A stretch of 17,637 nt of DNA from an uncultured Collinsella sp. Lineage in GTDB: Bacteria > Actinomycetota > Coriobacteriia > Coriobacteriales > Coriobacteriaceae. The stretch is taken from NCBI GenBank assembly GCA_900542235.1, contig UQNB01000041.1, positions 1-17,637 of the forward strand, read 5' to 3'. This document shows positions 1 to 6,233 of this stretch, piece by piece; within the stretch, counting starts at the first letter, position 1; each line of letters opens with the position of its first letter. A model generated the notes under the pieces. That model worked only from the letters and a program-made list of their open reading frames with translations, ran no database searches and was not told where the DNA came from. Both the position numbers and the translations under genes were made by a program.

Positions 1-55
1 GGCCCTCGCGGCCTAGTCGCTATTTAGGGCGTCCAAGATTTGGGACGCAGTTCAA
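1..55. repeat. Left copy of a 55-bp terminal inverted repeat
   Basis: Bases 1-55 are the exact reverse complement of 17583-17637; the match stops at base 56 (t here, c in the other copy). Inside lies a short dyad, GCGTCC and GGACGC at about 30-49, carrying the sequence TTTGGGACG, which resembles other repeats in this window (4219-4242, 17118-17151). No coding frame is credible here. The repeat is most likely a dispersed genomic element that broke the assembly, since the identity runs to the last base on both sides. Confidence 0.9.
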
Positions 56-90
56 TCAAGACGGAGCCGGGCCTTTTCTGCATTTGCCCA

Positions 91-132
91 GATAAAACCT
101 GCCAAAATAAACCTGTCCCTTTTTGGCAGGTT
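91..132 (-). terminator. Hairpin terminator overlapping the gntR stop codon
   Basis: A perfect 12-bp inverted repeat (96-107 AACCTGCCAAAA with 121-132 TTTTGGCAGGTT) encloses a 13-nt loop. Read on the minus strand, the stem is followed by TTTTATC, so it can act as an intrinsic terminator for the GntR gene. The gene's stop codon (131-133) lies within the stem. Confidence 0.65.
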
Positions 133-862
133 AGCGGAGCTTGCTGGTCTCGAAGTACTCGGGGAACTGGTCCAGAACCTCGGTCTGGTTGCGGAACATC
201 ATGTGCAGGTGCTTGCTGACCAAAAAGCTCGCTTCGATGGGGTCGCGACCGGCGATGGCGCGGCGAATCTGCTTGTGCTCGTTCACGATGTCCTGATTGT
301 CGAGAACCTGTGTGGCGGCGCGCAGCCAGCGGAAGCGCTCCAGGTCGGCATTGGTCTCTTCGAGCCACGACCACACGGTGCTGCGACATGCGATGCTAAA
401 AATCATGTGATGCATGAGGTTGTCGCTCAAAAAGAAGCCGATGCGACCCTCTTCGGCCATGGCCTTTTCCTGCAGCGCGATGGCGCGGTCGAGCTGCTCG
501 ATGCCGGCCGACGTGGCGCGCGCACAGCACTCCACAATCACCTGCTTTTCCAGATGCTCGCGGATGTAACAGGCACTCTCGGCAAGGGTGAGGTTGATGG
601 GTGAGACGTAGGTACCGCTCTGGGGCACGGTGCGCACCAGGCCCTCTTGCGCCAGACGCACCAGTGCCTCGCGCACAGGGGTGCGCCCCATATCCAGGTC
701 GTCGCAAAGTTGCTTGACGCCCAGCTTTTCGCCCGGCTTGTAGTCCAGGTAGACGATTTTGCGTCGAATGGTGTGGTAGGACTGGTCCTGTAGGCTCGTT
801 TCCTGCTCGCCGACGTGCATCGATTCTTCCATAGCGCCTCGCAACTGTTCTATCAAACTCAT
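131..862 (-). CDS. GntR-family transcriptional regulator, FadR/FCD subfamily
   Basis: This 243-residue protein is a DNA-binding repressor or activator that responds to a small carboxylate or similar effector. The winged HTH covers about residues 25-90, with the typical run GRTPVREALVRLAQEGLV at 59-76 and a wing around GTYV. The C-terminal half is a helical FCD domain keeping the usual metal/effector ligands: D147 and H151 (D-x3-H), H196 and H218. No strong ribosome site precedes the start at 862; the ATG at 832 (residue 11) follows GAGGC and is an alternative start. It is divergent from the YeiH-type gene 163 bp away, so it may control that gene. This is inferred from position only. The effector cannot be told from sequence. 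Confidence 0.88.
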   Translation of the reverse strand: MSLIEQLRGAMEESMHVGEQETSLQDQSYHTIRRKIVYLDYKPGEKLGVKQLCDDLDMGRTPVREALVRLAQEGLVRTVPQSGTYVSPINLTLAESACYIREHLEKQVIVECCARATSAGIEQLDRAIALQEKAMAEEGRIGFFLSDNLMHHMIFSIACRSTVWSWLEETNADLERFRWLRAATQVLDNQDIVNEHKQIRRAIAGRDPIEASFLVSKHLHMMFRNQTEVLDQFPEYFETSKLR

Positions 863-1025
863 ATGTCAGTTGTTAATTATGCCGCGAATCAGCTCTCCGC
901 GGTGGGTAATTCGGCTGTTGCCTGAGAACTATTGCGGCATCTTAGTCTGTGTTTGCGCAAGGCTGCGCTCAATGTTGCCGTATCATAAGCCGTCGCAAAC
1001 GTGAAATAGAAAGAAGGAATCCCAT
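863..1025. promoter_or_regulatory. Shared divergent control region, gntR / yeiH-like gene
   Basis: This gap must hold both divergent promoters. A spaced dyad is visible: ATGCCGC at 879-885 and GCGGCAT at 934-940, a possible pair of regulator half-sites. TATCAT at 981-986 could be a -10 for the + strand gene, but its best upstream partner, TTGCGC at 953-958, is 22 bp away. A good ribosome site, AAGAAGGA (1011-1018), serves the + strand gene. Confidence 0.35.
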
Positions 1026-2060
1026 ATGCAACTGGCGAATATCGTACGCGAGCGCTGGAGGGGCGTCTTGTTCTGCCTGATCATCGCTATCCCCGCGACG
1101 TTGCTCGGCAAACAAATTGAAGTGGTCGGCGGTCCGGTGTTTGCCATCCTCTTTGGCATGGTCCTGGCGCTCGTCTTTCCCAGGAAGCGTCGCGAACAGC
1201 TCGCCGCCGGCGTCACCTATACGTCCAAAAAAGTCTTGCAGTACGCGGTTATCCTGCTTGGCTTTGGCATGAACCTCTCCCAGATTCTGTCCAAGGGCGC
1301 CCAGTCGCTGCCGATTATCGTGGCGACAATCTCGACCTCGCTTGTCATCGCCTTTGTGCTCTGCCGCGTTATGAACGTGCCGGGTAAGATCGCGACGCTT
1401 GTGGGTGTGGGTTCGTCGATTTGCGGCGGTTCTGCTATCGCCGCGACCGCACCCGTCATCGATGCCGACGATCGCGAGATTGCCCAGGCCATTTCGGTCA
1501 TCTTCCTGTTTAACGTTATCGCGGCGCTCGTGTTTCCAACGCTCGGCGGCATGCTCGGGCTGACCAACGAGGGTTTTGGCCTGTTTGCCGGCACCGCCAT
1601 CAACGACACCTCGTCGGTAACGGCTGCGGCGAGCGCTTGGGACAGCATGCATCCCGGCGCCAATGTGCTCGAGAGCGCCACGGTGGTCAAGCTCACCAGA
1701 ACGCTGGCCATTATCCCCATCACGTTGGTCCTCGCATGCTGGCAGATGCATCTGGCGCGCAAGGCCGGCGGTGACGCCAAAAGCACGTTCTCCCTTAAAC
1801 GCGCGTTTCCCATGTTTGTGCTGTTCTTTGTGCTGGCGAGCGTGATCACCACGGTGCTTCAGCTTCCCGCGTCCTTTACGGCGCCCATCAAGGAGCTTTC
1901 GAAGTTCTTTATCGTGATGGCCATGGCGGCTATTGGCTTTAATACCGATATCGTCGAGCTGGTCAAAAAGGGCGGCAAGCCCATCGAGCTGGGCTTTTGC
2001 TGTTGGATTGGCATTGCGTGCATGAGCTTGGGAATGCAGCACGTGCTGGGAATCTGGTAG
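1026..2060 (+). CDS. YeiH-family integral membrane protein (putative sulfate exporter family)
   Basis: The 344-residue product is a polytopic inner-membrane protein of the YeiH/UPF0324 family (Pfam Cons_hypoth698), with about ten hydrophobic segments. Family hallmarks are present: a LLGFGMNLSQI segment (77-87), the glycine/serine-rich GVGSSICGGSAIAA motif (127-140), GTAINDTSSVTAAA (189-202), KLTRT (222-226) and GFNTDI near the C-terminus (304-309). Length is normal for the family. The start at 1026 is fixed by AAGAAGGA 7 bp upstream. Family members are called putative sulfate exporters, but the transported substrate is poorly established and could be another anion or an organosulfonate product. 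The divergent GntR gene is the likely local regulator; no sulfur-metabolism gene is adjacent. No intrinsic terminator is obvious after the stop. Confidence 0.88.
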   Translation: MQLANIVRERWRGVLFCLIIAIPATLLGKQIEVVGGPVFAILFGMVLALVFPRKRREQLAAGVTYTSKKVLQYAVILLGFGMNLSQILSKGAQSLPIIVATISTSLVIAFVLCRVMNVPGKIATLVGVGSSICGGSAIAATAPVIDADDREIAQAISVIFLFNVIAALVFPTLGGMLGLTNEGFGLFAGTAINDTSSVTAAASAWDSMHPGANVLESATVVKLTRTLAIIPITLVLACWQMHLARKAGGDAKSTFSLKRAFPMFVLFFVLASVITTVLQLPASFTAPIKELSKFFIVMAMAAIGFNTDIVELVKKGGKPIELGFCCWIGIACMSLGMQHVLGIW

Positions 2061-2326
2061 AGAAGTAGCTTATTTGCGTGCTGCGTGCTGGTGAGCGCAT
2101 TCTCACGGTGGAGCGATAGGAGCTCTTGCGGGTATGGCTTGTCCGCAGGTTTATAAGTCCCGAAGAGCTCTTATCGCCCCGCCAGGATGGCGATGCGGGG
2201 CAACACCTATACTCGCAGGACGGCGCTTTCTGCCCTATAGTGTTTGGTGAGCAATATCGTTTAATTTTGAAACACTCGGTCGTGCGACCGTCGGCGGCTG
2301 CACGTCGCCGCGGACAGGGGCAAATC
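2061..2326 (+). promoter_or_regulatory. Folded leader region before the Fis-type regulator gene
   Basis: The 266-bp gap holds four stacked inverted repeats. They are GTGAG/CTCAC (2091-2106); a 15-bp dyad with one mismatch, 2113-2127 with 2163-2177; a small hairpin TGCGG/CCGCA inside it at about 2127-2146; and GCCCCGC/GCGGGGC (2176-2182 with 2195-2201), which shares its first bases with the 3' arm of the long dyad. An AT-rich stretch follows (2251-2272). The arrangement suggests a structured 5' leader or alternative folds. It matches no riboswitch class that I recognise. Confidence 0.45.
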
Positions 2327-3544
2327 ATGGATAGCGATGCCAAGCTGAACATCTTGACCGAGGCCCTGGCTGCTGCCGGGGCCTCGGCATTGGCAATCGA
2401 TGCGCGTGGGGACGTCGCGATTTCGACCATGAATGACGCGGCGCTTGAGCGGGATGTGGCGGCTTTTGTCGCTGAGCGCCTCGACCGTATAGGAGACGGC
2501 GCGCGTCTGGTTATGGGACGTGCGGGTGCGCGCCTGAGCCTGACCGTTCGCCCCACCGACAAAGAGGGCGGGAGGCTTTGGGTCGCCGTGGTCCGCGAGG
2601 TGCGCGGCGCCGCGGCGCATGCGGGCATCGAATGGCTCAACGCCGACGAAGTTGAGGCCCGCTACGAATCGAGCGCGTACGGCATCGTTGAGGGGGCGGC
2701 TTCGGTGGCTGCGCCGGTCGCCGAGAGCTACGCGCGCGGCGTGCCCCTTATGCTCGAGGGCGAGCTGGGAGCAGGTCAGGCCGAGATCGCCATGCGCCTC
2801 TATCTGGATGGCCCTTTTGCCGATCAACCCTTTGTTTCCGTTGCGCTCGATGAGCTCACCGAGCGCGGTTGGCGCCATGTGCTCAAAAGCGCCGAATCGC
2901 CGCTGTTCCAAACGGGGCTGACCCTTTGCATTGAGGGCTGGAACGCGGTTGTCCCCCAGCGCCTCCGCGAGCTGGTCTCCACGATGGCCGACACCGCGTT
3001 GGCGACGCGCTGTCATGTGGTGCTGACGGCGAATGACATGCCGGGCGGCAGCGAAAGTGATCAAGCCGCCTTTGTGACCGAGCGTTTCGCCTGTGCGGTG
3101 AGTGTGGCGCCGGCAATCGCCGAGCAGGGAGCTACGTCGCAAAAGATTGCGCGCTATTTAGAATATCTCGCTGATGCATTTGGGACGGCAGCGCCCACGC
3201 TGTCTGCCGCGGCGACGAAGACGCTCGATGCTTACCGCTGGCCGCGCAATTATCTGCAGCTCCGCGAGGTCTCGGAACGACTGTATATATTGGTGGGGGC
3301 GGGCGCGGTGGACCGCGCTGTGGCGGAGGAAGTGCTCTCCCAAGAGGACGTGATTAAGACCGCAACCTTTGGCGCCCCGACGCTCGAAAGTGACCTGTAT
3401 ATCCTGCGACCGCTGGCCGATACCGAGCGAGATATCGCGCATCTGATTGTAGATCATCTCCACGGCAACCGAACCCGTGCGGCGGAGGTGCTGGGCATAA
3501 GCCGTACAACGCTGTGGCGCTTGCTGAAGGACGATGACCGTTGA
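2327..3544 (+). CDS. Fis-type HTH regulator with a degenerate NtrC-like ATPase domain
   Basis: This is a 405-residue probable DNA-binding protein. The last 25 residues (about 379-402, NRTRAAEVLGISRTTLWRLL) are a Fis/NtrC-type helix-turn-helix. The middle follows the layout of sigma-54 activator AAA+ domains: GELGAGQAE at 145-153 sits where the Walker A P-loop belongs, and WPRNYLQLREVSERLY (305-320) matches the WPGNVRELRN motif. However, the P-loop lysine is Gln (Q151), no GAFTGA loop is visible, and the Walker B region is poor. It probably does not hydrolyse ATP or drive sigma-54 and may act as a plain repressor or activator. Residues 1-110 are an unassigned sensory region. The ATG at 2327 follows ACAGGGG; the frame is open back to a TTG at 2126, but those 67 residues run through the palindromes and look non-coding. 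The target genes are unknown. Confidence 0.72.
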   Translation: MDSDAKLNILTEALAAAGASALAIDARGDVAISTMNDAALERDVAAFVAERLDRIGDGARLVMGRAGARLSLTVRPTDKEGGRLWVAVVREVRGAAAHAGIEWLNADEVEARYESSAYGIVEGAASVAAPVAESYARGVPLMLEGELGAGQAEIAMRLYLDGPFADQPFVSVALDELTERGWRHVLKSAESPLFQTGLTLCIEGWNAVVPQRLRELVSTMADTALATRCHVVLTANDMPGGSESDQAAFVTERFACAVSVAPAIAEQGATSQKIARYLEYLADAFGTAAPTLSAAATKTLDAYRWPRNYLQLREVSERLYILVGAGAVDRAVAEEVLSQEDVIKTATFGAPTLESDLYILRPLADTERDIAHLIVDHLHGNRTRAAEVLGISRTTLWRLLKDDDR

Positions 3545-3628
3545 GCGAGGCGCCCGTGACCGCGCGCGACGCGTGTGCTACAGTCCAAAGCGTTATTGTT
3601 TCGATTTGGTTACGGCGTGCGAGGGCAT

Positions 3629-4204
3629 ATGGCTGAGACTTCAAAACCGAGCCGCAGAAGGCGGAGCGCCGCGCCGGTTAACCGACGCACGACATCGGTG
3701 ACGTGGGGCAAACACGCCTCGGGGTTTGATGGCTCGTTCAAGCGCACTAAATACGGCTATCCTTCGGCAAGCGCCCGCTTGGCAATGCAGGCAGAGTCCT
3801 CGCTGTGGGGCCGCAAACGCGTGGTAGGCTCAAAGCTCAAGCACGACGGAACGCTCGGTTACATCAGCCGCGGGGCGGCTCGTCGCAGCGGGCTCAATCC
3901 CGCCGGCTGGCATCGCTACGTGCCGATCGTGGCTGTCGTTGCAGCGATCGTCATCGCACTCGCTGCGCTTGGCTACGCCGGCGGCGGCGCCAACTTGGAC
4001 GCAGTGTTTAAATCGCCCGAGCTCGCGCATGCAGGTACAGAAGTTGTCGAGGGCGCACAGACCCAGACGGGCGTTGCGCCCCAACGCGGTATCGTTGCGG
4101 CGGCCACCACCATCGCCGATGCGCAAAAGGACGAGGGCGAACAAGGCAGCGAAGCCGAAACGACTCACACGAACGAAACGACGACAACTCCATCGGCAAG
4201 ATAA
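3629..4204 (+). CDS. Single-pass membrane protein of unknown function
   Basis: I do not recognise the family. The 191-residue product starts at ATG 3629 behind GCGAGGG; a GTG at 3575 would add 18 residues without support. Residues 1-96 are strongly basic, with an RRRRR-type cluster at 9-12 and scattered Lys/Arg, and would be cytoplasmic. One transmembrane helix follows at about 97-117. The last 70 residues are low-complexity, acidic and rich in Ala, Thr, Glu and Gln, and are predicted to lie outside the membrane. There is no signal-peptidase site or lipobox. It lies 84 bp after the Fis-type regulator in the same direction, so the two could be co-transcribed. A basic head, one helix and a disordered tail would suit a membrane anchor or cell-envelope adaptor; this is a guess. 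Confidence 0.6.
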   Translation: MAETSKPSRRRRSAAPVNRRTTSVTWGKHASGFDGSFKRTKYGYPSASARLAMQAESSLWGRKRVVGSKLKHDGTLGYISRGAARRSGLNPAGWHRYVPIVAVVAAIVIALAALGYAGGGANLDAVFKSPELAHAGTEVVEGAQTQTGVAPQRGIVAAATTIADAQKDEGEQGSEAETTHTNETTTTPSAR

Positions 4205-4218
4205 GTTGCGAGTGGGGT

Positions 4219-4246
4219 AGCTAATTTGGGACGGGGCTTTTTAGCT
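4219..4246. repeat. GGGACGGGGC-type repeat copy with short inverted ends
   Basis: The 24 bases at 4219-4242, which include AATTTGGGACGGGGC, recur exactly in reverse orientation at 17128-17151. Here they are bounded by AGCTAA (4219-4224) and TTAGCT (4241-4246), forming a weak hairpin followed by no clear T-run. Two exact copies 13 kb apart in intergenic DNA indicate a dispersed repeat. Confidence 0.7.
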
Positions 4247-4443
4247 GCCCAGGTGCCGGATGCCAACAGTGGCTTACTCGATGTCAGGCGCCAACAGCGA
4301 GCGGGCCGCATTTGCGCCAAGGTGACGTGAAATGAGAGGGCGCTGACCTTTTGGTCGCGCCCTCGAAATTGAACGTCAGATTGGCGTGAATGCGGCACGC
4401 GCAGCGTCAGCGGGCCCGCCGTTCGTTAGAACGGCGGAACTAA
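4247..4443. terminator. Hairpins between the membrane-protein and nitroreductase genes
   Basis: No gene is visible. Two hairpins stand out. 4336-4364 pairs GAGGGCGC with GCGCCCTC, plus GACC/GGTC around a TTTT loop with a one-base bulge. 4416-4437 is a perfect 9-bp stem, CCGCCGTTC/GAACGGCGG, with a GTTA loop, 6 bp beyond the nitroreductase stop codon. Neither has a strong U-tract; on the minus strand the first is followed by TCATTTC. They probably terminate or insulate the convergent transcripts. Confidence 0.5.
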
Positions 4444-4965
4444 TTACTTCACGTACACCACGTTGTCGCGGCGCGGCTTTGCCTCGGGTAGCGTGTCCTC
4501 GGCATAGCCCAGAATGCAGTGACCGACACCGCGCAGGCTGCCGTCGGCGGGCAGGCCCCAGCTTGCCAGCAGTTCCAAGCCTTCGGGCGAGTCGAAGACC
4601 TCGTGCGCGCGATGAATCCAGCACGAATCAACGCCCAGCGCATAGGCAGCATTGAGCAGGTTGCCCATGGCGAGCGAACCGTCTTCCAGATGCGTTGGCA
4701 CGCTGCGGTCAACCAGCACCACCACAACGGTCTTGGCGCCATAGAAGGGGTCACCGTTGCTGCCCATGACCTGGGCGTTGAGCTGTGAGAGACGCTCAAC
4801 GGTTGCGGGGTCGGTGACGGCGACAAACGTCACCGGCTGGCGGCCCATGCCGCTCGGTGCATATTGGCCGGCTTCGATAATACGTGCAAGCTTTTCGGCC
4901 TCGACGGGACGATCGCTGTATTTGCGGCAGCTGCGGCGGTGAATGAGCGCTTCGATGGTCTCCAT
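4444..4965 (-). CDS. Nitroreductase-family FMN oxidoreductase
   Basis: This 173-residue cytoplasmic flavoprotein likely uses NAD(P)H and FMN to reduce nitro-compounds, quinones or similar acceptors. FMN-binding features are visible: HRRSCRKYSDRPV near the N-terminus (9-21, with R10, R11 and S12 contacting the phosphate in relatives), the YAPSGMGRQP loop (35-44), and the C-terminal GHCILGYAED...PRR segment (148-166). The length suits the small single-domain type. The start at 4965 is supported by AAGGAGA 5 bp upstream; the frame stays open to 5061, but that extension lacks a ribosome site. The true substrate cannot be inferred. It is divergent from the small unknown gene at 5261. A possible promoter is TTGTCA (5100-5105) and TATGCA (5077-5082) on the minus strand with 17-bp spacing. 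Confidence 0.88.
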   Translation of the reverse strand: METIEALIHRRSCRKYSDRPVEAEKLARIIEAGQYAPSGMGRQPVTFVAVTDPATVERLSQLNAQVMGSNGDPFYGAKTVVVVLVDRSVPTHLEDGSLAMGNLLNAAYALGVDSCWIHRAHEVFDSPEGLELLASWGLPADGSLRGVGHCILGYAEDTLPEAKPRRDNVVYVK

Positions 4966-5176
4966 GGCGTCTCCTTGTGGTGGCGTTGCAGATGCCACGT
5001 TCATACCCGTCGGGCTCAAACGATAGACGGTCAATTGCCCGGCCAAAAGGATAGATTCCAATTGGGAAAGTAGGTTTGCATAAAAGTACCTTCAGAATGT
5101 GACAAACAAATGGGATGGTTAAACGTTTTATCCCGTCTACCCTGCGGTTTTTTACCACTTGCCTAAATGACGAACG

Positions 5177-5252
5177 TATAACCTCTGATAAAGGTTTTAC
5201 TAAAGGAGTACCAACGTTTATCAATGCGCCGTGGTGGCGCCGGGCCAGGAGG
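5177..5252 (+). promoter_or_regulatory. Candidate promoter element and folded leader of the 96-residue protein gene
   Basis: TATAAC at 5177-5182 is a possible -10, without a well-spaced -35. Downstream, TGATAAA (5186-5192) pairs with TTTATCA (5217-5223), and GCGCC/GGCGC (5226-5240) forms a second small hairpin just before the strong ribosome site AGGAGG (5247-5252). A long leader with two hairpins next to the ribosome site suggests translational control. That is inference. Confidence 0.35.
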
Positions 5253-5260
5253 TAACTATC

Positions 5261-5551
5261 ATGTTCCAGGCTGGAGATGTCGTCGAGACCGACTTCGAAG
5301 GATTTCTGAAGCTGCTGCGTTCCAAGACGCGCGCTTTTGTGACGATTGACGATCACGAGTACTACATCACGCACACCGATGGCTATTGGCGTGTTCAGGA
5401 TTGCGAGGCCCTCAACGACAAGGGCCACTTTACTGACTGCTCCGAGCTGGTCAACACGGTCTGCGAGGTCGTCGAGCTGCCGTGGATTGCCGGCAAGAGC
5501 CTGCATGACAGCTTCTCGGGCGCTACGGTCTATGAGGCCGTCGCCGCCTAA
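5261..5551 (+). CDS. Small acidic protein of unknown function
   Basis: The ATG at 5261 lies 8 bp after a perfect AGGAGG, giving 96 residues; an in-frame GTG at 5231 lies upstream of that site and is rejected. I recognise no family. The protein is acidic and soluble, rich in Asp, Glu and aromatic residues (DDHEYYITHTDGYWRV, 30-45), and has four cysteines or near neighbours (C48, C60, C68) but no CxxC motif. There is no membrane segment, signal peptide or HTH. It is monocistronic: a folded leader lies before it and a strong intrinsic terminator after it. The strong ribosome site and dedicated terminator suggest it is well expressed. The sequence looks like a compact beta-rich domain, but I cannot assign a role. 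Confidence 0.75.
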   Translation: MFQAGDVVETDFEGFLKLLRSKTRAFVTIDDHEYYITHTDGYWRVQDCEALNDKGHFTDCSELVNTVCEVVELPWIAGKSLHDSFSGATVYEAVAA

Positions 5552-5578
5552 CAGGCAATAAAACCCGATTTTCACGTG

Positions 5579-5615
5579 ACCGCTGGCGCCGCCCCCCGCG
5601 CCGGCGGTCTTTTTC
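5579..5615 (+). terminator. Intrinsic terminator after the 96-residue protein gene
   Basis: ACCGCTGGCGC (5579-5589) pairs with GCGCCGGCGGT (5598-5608) with one G-U pair, followed by CTTTTTC (5609-5615). It lies 28 bp after the stop codon. Confidence 0.88.
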
Positions 5616-5657
5616 TGCCGATAGGCCATAAAAGTGCAGGCATTTGCGGAGAGCCTG

Positions 5658-5716
5658 TTGACGATAGTCAAAACTCGGACTAATCTAGAGATATAAATTG
5701 GTCAAAAATCGGACAA
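5658..5716 (+). promoter_or_regulatory. Promoter and operator repeats of the MarR-ABC exporter operon
   Basis: TTGACG (5658-5663) and TAATCT (5681-5686) are exactly 17 bp apart. The -35 lies inside a perfect dyad, TTGAC-gata-GTCAA (5658-5671). A 16-bp direct repeat follows, gtcaaaactcggacta (5667-5682) and gtcaaaaatcggacaa (5701-5716), with 14 of 16 identical and starts 34 bp apart, covering the spacer, the -10 and the expected start site. This is where an autoregulating MarR protein would bind to block transcription. Confidence 0.7.
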
Positions 5717-5732
5717 TCGAATGGTGGGATAG

Positions 5733-6233
5733 ATGGATAGTGCGGTTACGCTGGTCGACTTCGACCGGTTGCTCAATGGACTCGACCATATCTATTCGGA
5801 GTTCTCGCGCGCCTGCGGTCTTTCGGACTGCGCTTACTGGATGCTCGTCGATACCAGCACGGCGGGCGGCAGTATTGCCGTAAGCCGCCTGACGAGCGAA
5901 TGGTTCTACAGCAAGCAGACCATCAACTCGGCCATTAAAACCTTGACGGCGCGGGACTTTGCAACGTTGGAGTTTGCCGAAGGCAGCCGTAAGAACAAGG
6001 TTGTGCGTTTGACCGAAGCGGGCATGCGGTTTGCCGAGCGTTATGCGCTGCCGGCACTCAAGGCCGAGCAGCGAGCCTTTGGCGCGCTTGAGCCGTGTGA
6101 GCAACGCGAAATCATGCGCCTAATCGGAAAATTCTCTCAGGTGCTCGGCGATGAGTGCGATGCCTTTAAGCAACATATCGCTGCCGAGAGCCAGGCCGAG
6201 AATCAAGGTGAGGGGGAGTCGTGCGACTCTTAA
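5733..6233 (+). CDS. MarR-family transcriptional regulator of the exporter operon
   Basis: The 166-residue protein is a probable dimeric winged-helix repressor that leaves DNA on binding a toxic or signal molecule. The wHTH spans about 45-100: the recognition segment is FYSKQTINSAIKTLTARDF (58-76), followed by a wing with EGSRKNKVVRLTEAG (83-97). Flanking helices (1-40 and 105-150) form the dimer region. ATG 5733 follows a modest ribosome site (GGTGGGA). The gene overlaps the first ABC gene by 13 bp, so it is first in a three-gene operon, and repeats lie in its own promoter (5658-5716). Together this argues strongly that it is the local autorepressor of the exporter. The last 15 residues are a Glu/Gln-rich tail. 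The inducing ligand is unknown. Confidence 0.9.
   Translation: MDSAVTLVDFDRLLNGLDHIYSEFSRACGLSDCAYWMLVDTSTAGGSIAVSRLTSEWFYSKQTINSAIKTLTARDFATLEFAEGSRKNKVVRLTEAGMRFAERYALPALKAEQRAFGALEPCEQREIMRLIGKFSQVLGDECDAFKQHIAAESQAENQGEGESCDS

Noticed and set aside
969..2042. Long open frame of 357 codons on the minus strand
   Set aside because: It is a low-complexity His/Arg/Asp-rich antisense shadow of the YeiH-type gene, typical of high-GC coding DNA.
2126..2326. 67-residue N-terminal extension of the Fis-type regulator from a TTG
   Set aside because: It would be encoded by the stacked palindromes, has no ribosome site, and the ATG at 2327 has one.
5101..5135. GGGAT/ATCCC dyad as a terminator
   Set aside because: The stem is only 5 bp with a long loop, lies upstream of both divergent genes, and has no T-run.
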